Shown here: positions 59,902 to 64,000 of the stretch, piece after piece | Position numbering within the stretch: the stretch's first letter is position 1 | Layout: the number at the start of each line of letters is the position of its first letter | Origin: Acetobacteraceae bacterium | Lineage (GTDB): Bacteria > Pseudomonadota > Alphaproteobacteria > Acetobacterales > Acetobacteraceae | Length of the DNA: 64,000 bases | Direction: 5' to 3' | NCBI GenBank assembly: GCA_003164135.1 | Contig: PLSD01000048.1 | Span: 1 to 64,000 of the forward strand | Made by a program: the position numbers and the translations under genes | The notes under the pieces: model-generated | Database searches by the model: none | Seen by the model: only the letters and a program-made list of their open reading frames with translations | Told to the model about the DNA's origin: nothing

Positions 59902-61251
59902 GTGGATTTTGATCTTTTCGTCATCGGCGGCGGCTCGGCTGGCGTGCGTTGCGCCCGCATCGCGGCGGGCTATGGTGCCCGTGTCGGCGTCGCCGAATCC
60001 CGCTTCTGGGGCGGCACCTGCGTCAACATCGGCTGCGTGCCGAAGAAATTCCTCGTCATGGCCGCCGAATACGGCGCCCAGGCGGAAGATTCGCGCGGCT
60101 TCGGCTGGGACACGCAAAAAGGCCACCACAACTGGTCCACCCTGCTCGCCGCGAAAGACGTTGAAATCACCCGCCTCAACGGCATCTACAAACGCCTGCT
60201 CGACCAGGCCGGCGCCACCATCTTCGAATCCCACGCCAGCTTCATCGACTCCCACACGCTTGACGTCCGCGGCCAACGCATCACGGCGGAAAAAATCGTC
60301 ATCGCAACCGGCGGCCACCCCACCAGCCTGCCCATCCCCGGCGCGGACCTCGCCATCATCTCCGACGACGTGTTCTACCTCCCCGAAATGCCCAAGCGCA
60401 TCGCCATCATCGGCAGCGGCTACATCGCGGTCGAATTCGCCGGCGTTTTCGCCGGGCTCGGCGCGCAAACCCACCTCATCTACCGCCAACCATTGCCGTT
60501 GCGCGGTTTTGACGCCGACATCCGCGAAAACCTCGCCGAAGCGCTGGACCAAAACGGCATACACCTGCACCCCGGCACCACCCCGCAAGCCATCACGGCA
60601 TCGGGCACCGCCAAGCACATCACATTGTCTGACGGCACCGTGCTGGAAGTCGACACCGTCTTCTTCGCCACTGGCCGCGCCCCCAATGTTGCCAGCCTCA
60701 ACCTCGCCGCGGCCGGCGTGCAAACCGCCCCCAATGGCGCCATCCTCATCAACGGCGCCCTGGAAACCACCACCCCCAACATCTACGCCATCGGTGACGT
60801 CACCGACCGCCTCAACCTAACCCCCGTCGCCACCGCCGAGGGCCACGCGCTGGCCGACACGCTCTTCGGCAACAACCCCCGCAAAATCAGCCTGGCGAAC
60901 GTCCCCTCGGCGGTCTTCTCCATCCCCCCCATCGCCACGGTCGGCCTCACCGAGGAGCAAGCCGCCGCGCGCGGGAGCGCAAAAATCTTCCTCACCCGCT
61001 TCACCCCCATGCGCCACGCCCTCTCCGGCCGCGCCCGCAAAACCACCATGAAGCTGATCGTCGACACCGCCACCGATAAAATCATCGGCGCCCACATGCT
61101 GGGCGAGGACGCCCCGGAAATCATGCAAGGCATCGGCATCGCCATCACCGCCGGCGCCACCAAAGCTGACTTCGACCGCACCATCGGCATCCACCCCACC
61201 GCCGCCGAGGAATTCGTCACTCTACGCACTCAAACCAGGAGCTATCCATGA
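59902..61251 (+). CDS. gor: Glutathione-disulfide reductase
   Basis: Flavoprotein of 449 aa reducing glutathione disulfide with NADPH. The FAD fold is VIGGGSAGVRCARIAA, and the redox pair is in GGTCVNIGCVPKK. The NADPH site is IIGSGYIAVEFAGVFAGLG; basic residues for NADPH are expected in IYRQPLPLRGFD (Arg present). The dimer-interface catalytic motif is GIHPTAAEEFV. A GTG start at 59902 with CAGGAG upstream is preferred over an upstream ATG inside the palindromes. The stop codon lies inside a long hairpin. Confidence 0.95.
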   Translation: MDFDLFVIGGGSAGVRCARIAAGYGARVGVAESRFWGGTCVNIGCVPKKFLVMAAEYGAQAEDSRGFGWDTQKGHHNWSTLLAAKDVEITRLNGIYKRLLDQAGATIFESHASFIDSHTLDVRGQRITAEKIVIATGGHPTSLPIPGADLAIISDDVFYLPEMPKRIAIIGSGYIAVEFAGVFAGLGAQTHLIYRQPLPLRGFDADIRENLAEALDQNGIHLHPGTTPQAITASGTAKHITLSDGTVLEVDTVFFATGRAPNVASLNLAAAGVQTAPNGAILINGALETTTPNIYAIGDVTDRLNLTPVATAEGHALADTLFGNNPRKISLANVPSAVFSIPPIATVGLTEEQAAARGSAKIFLTRFTPMRHALSGRARKTTMKLIVDTATDKIIGAHMLGEDAPEIMQGIGIAITAGATKADFDRTIGIHPTAAEEFVTLRTQTRSYP

Positions 61252-61268
61252 TAGCTCCTGGTTTGAGT
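61228..61268 (+). terminator. Terminator hairpin overlapping the gor stop codon
   Basis: Perfect 18-bp arms (ACTCAAACCAGGAGCTAT and its complement) around CCATG, followed by CTGTCTTTT. The TGA stop of gor lies at the loop/right-arm border. A rho-independent terminator is the simplest reading. Confidence 0.75.
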
Positions 61269-61400
61269 CTGTCTTTTGGCGCGCGGCCGCCCCGCCATCC
61301 CCGCGCGCAAGCCAGGCTTGCCGGACCAGTGACTTCCCCTAAGTAGCCATCGCGCCCAAATAGCGCGATAATGCCTGGAAACGACGACCCCGGAGACCCA

Positions 61401-62792
61401 ATGGACACGATCACCCCAGCCCATCTCAACCCCGGCTGGACCCCCGCTAGCTGGCGCAACTGCCCCATCCGCCAGGTGCCGAGCTACCCCGACGAAGCCA
61501 AACTGGCGGCGATGGAAGCGCGCCTGACCCGTTTCCCGCCCTTGGTGTTCGCGGGCGAGGCCCGTCGGCTCAAAACCCAACTCGGCCAGGCCGCCTCCGG
61601 CCAGGCCTTCGTGCTGCAAGGGGGGGACTGCGCCGAGAGCTTCGGCGACTTCACCGCCAACATCATCCGCGACACTTTTCGCGTGCTTTTACAAATGGCC
61701 GTCGTCCTCACCTTCGGCGGCGCCATGCCGGTGGTTAAACTCGGCCGCATGGCCGGCCAGTTCGCCAAACCCCGCTCGTCGGACACCGAAACCATCGACG
61801 GCGTCTCCCTGCCCTCCTACCGCGGCGACATCGTCAACGGCCCGGAATTCTCGGCGCAAGCCCGCATCCCGGACCCCACGCGCATGGAGTTCGGCTATTT
61901 CCAGTCCGCCGGCACGCTCAACCTGCTGCGCGCCTTCGCCTCGGGCGGCTATGCCGACCTGCACGAAGTCCACCGCTGGAACCTCGACTTCGTCGAAAAA
62001 TCGCCTCTGGCCGCGCGCTACCGCGACCTCGCCGCGCGCATCGATGAAACCCTCGGCTTCATGGGCGCCTGCGGCCTCACCAGCATTTCCGCGCCGCAAA
62101 TCCGCGAGACGGATTTCTACACCAGCCACGAATCCCTCCTGCTGCCCTACGAGCAAGCGCTCACCCGCCTGGATTCCACCTCGGGCGACTACTACGCCTG
62201 CTCAGCGCATTTCCTCTGGATCGGCGACCGCACCCGCCAACTCGACGGCGCCCATGTCGAATTCATGCGCGGCATCCGCAACCCGATCGGCATGAAGGTC
62301 GGCCCGAGCATGGAGACCGACGACCTGCTGCGCCTGATGGACCGCCTGGACCCGCAAAACGAGCCCGGCCGCCTCACCCTCATCGCCCGCATGGGCGCTG
62401 ACAAAGTGGACGCCAAACTCCCCGGCCTGCTCCGCGCCGTCAAAGCCGCCGGCCGCACGCCGGTCTGGATGTGCGACCCCATGCACGGCAACACGATCAG
62501 CACCGCGCAAAAACTCAAAACCCGCCGCTACGAGGCCATCGTCGCGGAACTGAAAAGCTTCTTCGCCGCCCATGCGGCGGAAGGCACCGTCGCCGGCGGC
62601 GCGCATATGGAAATGACCGGCCAGGACGTCACCGAATGCACCGGCGGCGCCCGTGGCCTGCAGGAAGCCGACCTCCCCAACCGCTACGAAACCTCCTGCG
62701 ACCCCCGGCTCAACGCCGAACAGGCACTGGAACTGGCATTCTTCCTCGCCGAGGAGCTCAAAACCCGCCGGGCCAAGCGCCCAACCACATGA
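61401..62792 (+). CDS. 3-deoxy-7-phosphoheptulonate synthase, class II
   Basis: First enzyme of the shikimate pathway: phosphoenolpyruvate plus erythrose 4-phosphate. The protein (463 aa) is the plant/actinobacterial class II type: [101 protein letters not shown]. The ATG at 61401 has GGAG nine bases upstream; an in-frame ATG at 61371 is less likely. It overlaps the next gene by 4 bp (ATGA). Confidence 0.95.
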   Translation: MDTITPAHLNPGWTPASWRNCPIRQVPSYPDEAKLAAMEARLTRFPPLVFAGEARRLKTQLGQAASGQAFVLQGGDCAESFGDFTANIIRDTFRVLLQMAVVLTFGGAMPVVKLGRMAGQFAKPRSSDTETIDGVSLPSYRGDIVNGPEFSAQARIPDPTRMEFGYFQSAGTLNLLRAFASGGYADLHEVHRWNLDFVEKSPLAARYRDLAARIDETLGFMGACGLTSISAPQIRETDFYTSHESLLLPYEQALTRLDSTSGDYYACSAHFLWIGDRTRQLDGAHVEFMRGIRNPIGMKVGPSMETDDLLRLMDRLDPQNEPGRLTLIARMGADKVDAKLPGLLRAVKAAGRTPVWMCDPMHGNTISTAQKLKTRRYEAIVAELKSFFAAHAAEGTVAGGAHMEMTGQDVTECTGGARGLQEADLPNRYETSCDPRLNAEQALELAFFLAEELKTRRAKRPTT

Positions 62793-63931
62793 GCCTTTCC
62801 CCGCTCAACGAGGCGGAAATCGCCGCGCGCACGGATGCCTATTTCAACCGTACGCGCGCCATCGTCACCCGCTTCGGCGACAAACGCGTCACCTACGCGG
62901 TATTCCTGCGCCGCCCGGTGGTCTGCGCCCCGGCGCTCATGCTCGACTGGCTGCAAGCCGTCGCCAAATCCCGTGACGAAAAGTTTGAAATCGAGCTGAT
63001 GCACCCTGAAGGCTCCTGGGTCGGCGCCGGCGAGCCGCTGGTCTACATCACCGGCAGCCTCAAAGCCCTGGCCGACTTGGAAACCCTGGTCCTGCAAAAA
63101 ATCGGCGCCGCCTGCGTCGCCGCGCACAACGCCTTCCAGATGTGCGTCGCCCTCCCCAAAACTTCCTTCCTCGCCATGGACGCCCGCCACTGCGCCGGCG
63201 CCGAAATGCAGGAAATCATGGCCTACGCCGCCGCCGTCGGCTCCCGCGCCGCCCAAGCTGAGGGCGCCAAAGGCTTCATCGGCAACGCCAACGACTGGAC
63301 AGCCCACTACTTCAACGCCCCCGTCGGCTACGGCACCATGCCGCACGCCCTCATCGGCTACGCCGGCTCCACCCTGCGCGCGGCTGAAATGTTCGTGGAT
63401 ACTTATCCTCAGGACGACCTCACCGTGCTGGTGGATTACTTCGGCCGCGAAATCACGGACGCCTTAACCGTCGCGCGCCACTTCTCCGACATGGCCCAAG
63501 CTGGCCGCATGGCCGTCCGGCTAGACACCCACGGCGGCCGCTTCCTAGAAGGCCTCGACCCGCAGGAAAGCTACGCCGTACTGGAACGCCACGCCCCGGG
63601 CGCCCTGCGCCGTTACCGCAGCCAAACCGAACTACGCTACCTCATCGGCACCGGCGTCTCCGCCGCCGCCATCTGGAAAATGCGCGAAGCCCTCAACCAG
63701 GCCGGCTTCGAGAAAGTCCGCATCGTCGCCAGCTCAGGCTTCGGCGTCGAAAAATGCAGCGTCATGGCCGACGCCAGCACCCCCATAGACGTCGTCGGCA
63801 CCGGCAGCTTCATCCCCGAAACCTGGTCCGAAACCTACGCCACCGCCGACATCGTCGCCTACGACGGCCAACCCATGGTCAAAATCGGCCGCGAATTCCT
63901 ACTCCGCTCGGTCAAACGTGACCTCGGCTAA
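62789..63931 (+). CDS. pncB: Nicotinate phosphoribosyltransferase
   Basis: NAD salvage enzyme making nicotinate mononucleotide from nicotinate and PRPP, 380 aa. Visible features are the [11 protein letters not shown]-terminus, [41 protein letters not shown] (phosphorylated-His region) and the PRPP-binding VDYFGREI...VRLDTHGG. Late motifs are [11 protein letters not shown] and [10 protein letters not shown]. Its start overlaps the DAHP synthase stop, giving an unusual aro-pnc coupling. The organism thus has both de novo and salvage NAD routes in this window. Confidence 0.92.
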   Translation: MSLSPLNEAEIAARTDAYFNRTRAIVTRFGDKRVTYAVFLRRPVVCAPALMLDWLQAVAKSRDEKFEIELMHPEGSWVGAGEPLVYITGSLKALADLETLVLQKIGAACVAAHNAFQMCVALPKTSFLAMDARHCAGAEMQEIMAYAAAVGSRAAQAEGAKGFIGNANDWTAHYFNAPVGYGTMPHALIGYAGSTLRAAEMFVDTYPQDDLTVLVDYFGREITDALTVARHFSDMAQAGRMAVRLDTHGGRFLEGLDPQESYAVLERHAPGALRRYRSQTELRYLIGTGVSAAAIWKMREALNQAGFEKVRIVASSGFGVEKCSVMADASTPIDVVGTGSFIPETWSETYATADIVAYDGQPMVKIGREFLLRSVKRDLG

Positions 63932-63944
63932 CATTCACACCGTC

Positions 63945-63964
63945 ATGCCCGCGCAAGCGGGCAT
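63945..63964. repeat. REP-like palindrome
   Basis: ATGCCCGC and GCGGGCAT flank GCAA, preceded by CGTC and followed by CCACGCC. This is the common proteobacterial GTCATGCCCGCGCAAGCGGGCATCC-type extragenic palindrome. It lies 13 bp after the pncB stop. A possible ATG at 63991 begins the next gene, which is cut by the window end. Confidence 0.7.
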
Positions 63965-64000
63965 CCACGCCTAACCTGACGGGGCGCACCCATGACCACC

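Noticed and set aside
1-64000. CRISPR arrays, prophage structural genes, intact insertion sequences
   Set aside because: No regularly spaced repeats, no cas, capsid, tail or transposase features were seen on either strand.

Overview
The window reads as chromosomal DNA of an aerobic, GC-rich alphaproteobacterium. Housekeeping gene content and protein character (gyrA-coaD, gmk-yicC, an NrtR-type regulator beside nadABC, a class II DAHP synthase, surface glycosyltransferases with D-x-x-W-Y repeats) suggest Acetobacteraceae, perhaps an Acidocella or Acidiphilium relative. The phylum-level placement is firm; the family-level placement is inference.

Region 1 (1-13,735) looks like a catabolic island. 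It holds two single-component Rieske oxygenases, each paired with a plant-type [2Fe-2S] ferredoxin, a cytochrome P450, a KstD-like FAD dehydrogenase, an acyl-CoA ligase, a TetR regulator and an SDR. It also has a thiamine-dependent E1 alpha/beta pair with a free-standing lipoyl domain but no E2 or E3 gene. It ends with the 3' remnant of a tyrosine-recombinase gene that stops 46 bp from the 3' end of a tRNA-Lys(UUU) gene. That arrangement points to an old integration at the tRNA, with the integrase since decayed.

Region 2 (13,782-28,913) is core genome. In order it holds tRNA-Lys, a cyclophilin, coaD, gyrA, a small membrane-anchored protein, gmk, yicC, an SDR, a sulfotransferase-like protein, glutathione peroxidase, nrtR and the tight run nadA-nadB-nadC-pabB-pabC.

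Region 3 (28,910-55,808) is a second and larger catabolic locus. One minus-strand operon encodes DUF1302, DUF1329, YCF48-like and MMPL/RND proteins (an envelope module common in hydrocarbon degraders), then a BadH-like dehydrogenase, a CoA-transferase-family protein and a BKACE enzyme. A LAL-type LuxR regulator is divergent from badI-like and PaaG-like hydratase-fold genes. A second minus-strand operon encodes an AlkB/XylM-type di-iron monooxygenase, two paralogous six-helix membrane proteins, a styrene-oxide-isomerase-like protein, an acyl-CoA ligase, a thioesterase, an alcohol dehydrogenase and a hydratase. Divergent from it are an aldehyde dehydrogenase, a XylA-like reductase and a TetR regulator. 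Read together this suggests the following pathway: oxygenation of an alicyclic hydrocarbon (hydroxylation or epoxidation), isomerisation or dehydrogenation to an aldehyde, oxidation to a carboxylate, CoA activation, ring beta-oxidation, and hydrolytic ring opening by a BadI-type enzyme. A cyclic monoterpene or alkyl/methylene-cyclohexane is a reasonable substrate guess. The StyC-like isomerase in this setting is the most unusual element of the window.

Region 4 (55,805-64,000) returns to ordinary genes: a small D-x-x-W-Y repeat protein, a 1030-residue double glycosyltransferase, glutathione reductase, DAHP synthase and nicotinate phosphoribosyltransferase. Long intergenic inverted repeats occur here. 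No CRISPR array, intact insertion sequence or prophage was seen.
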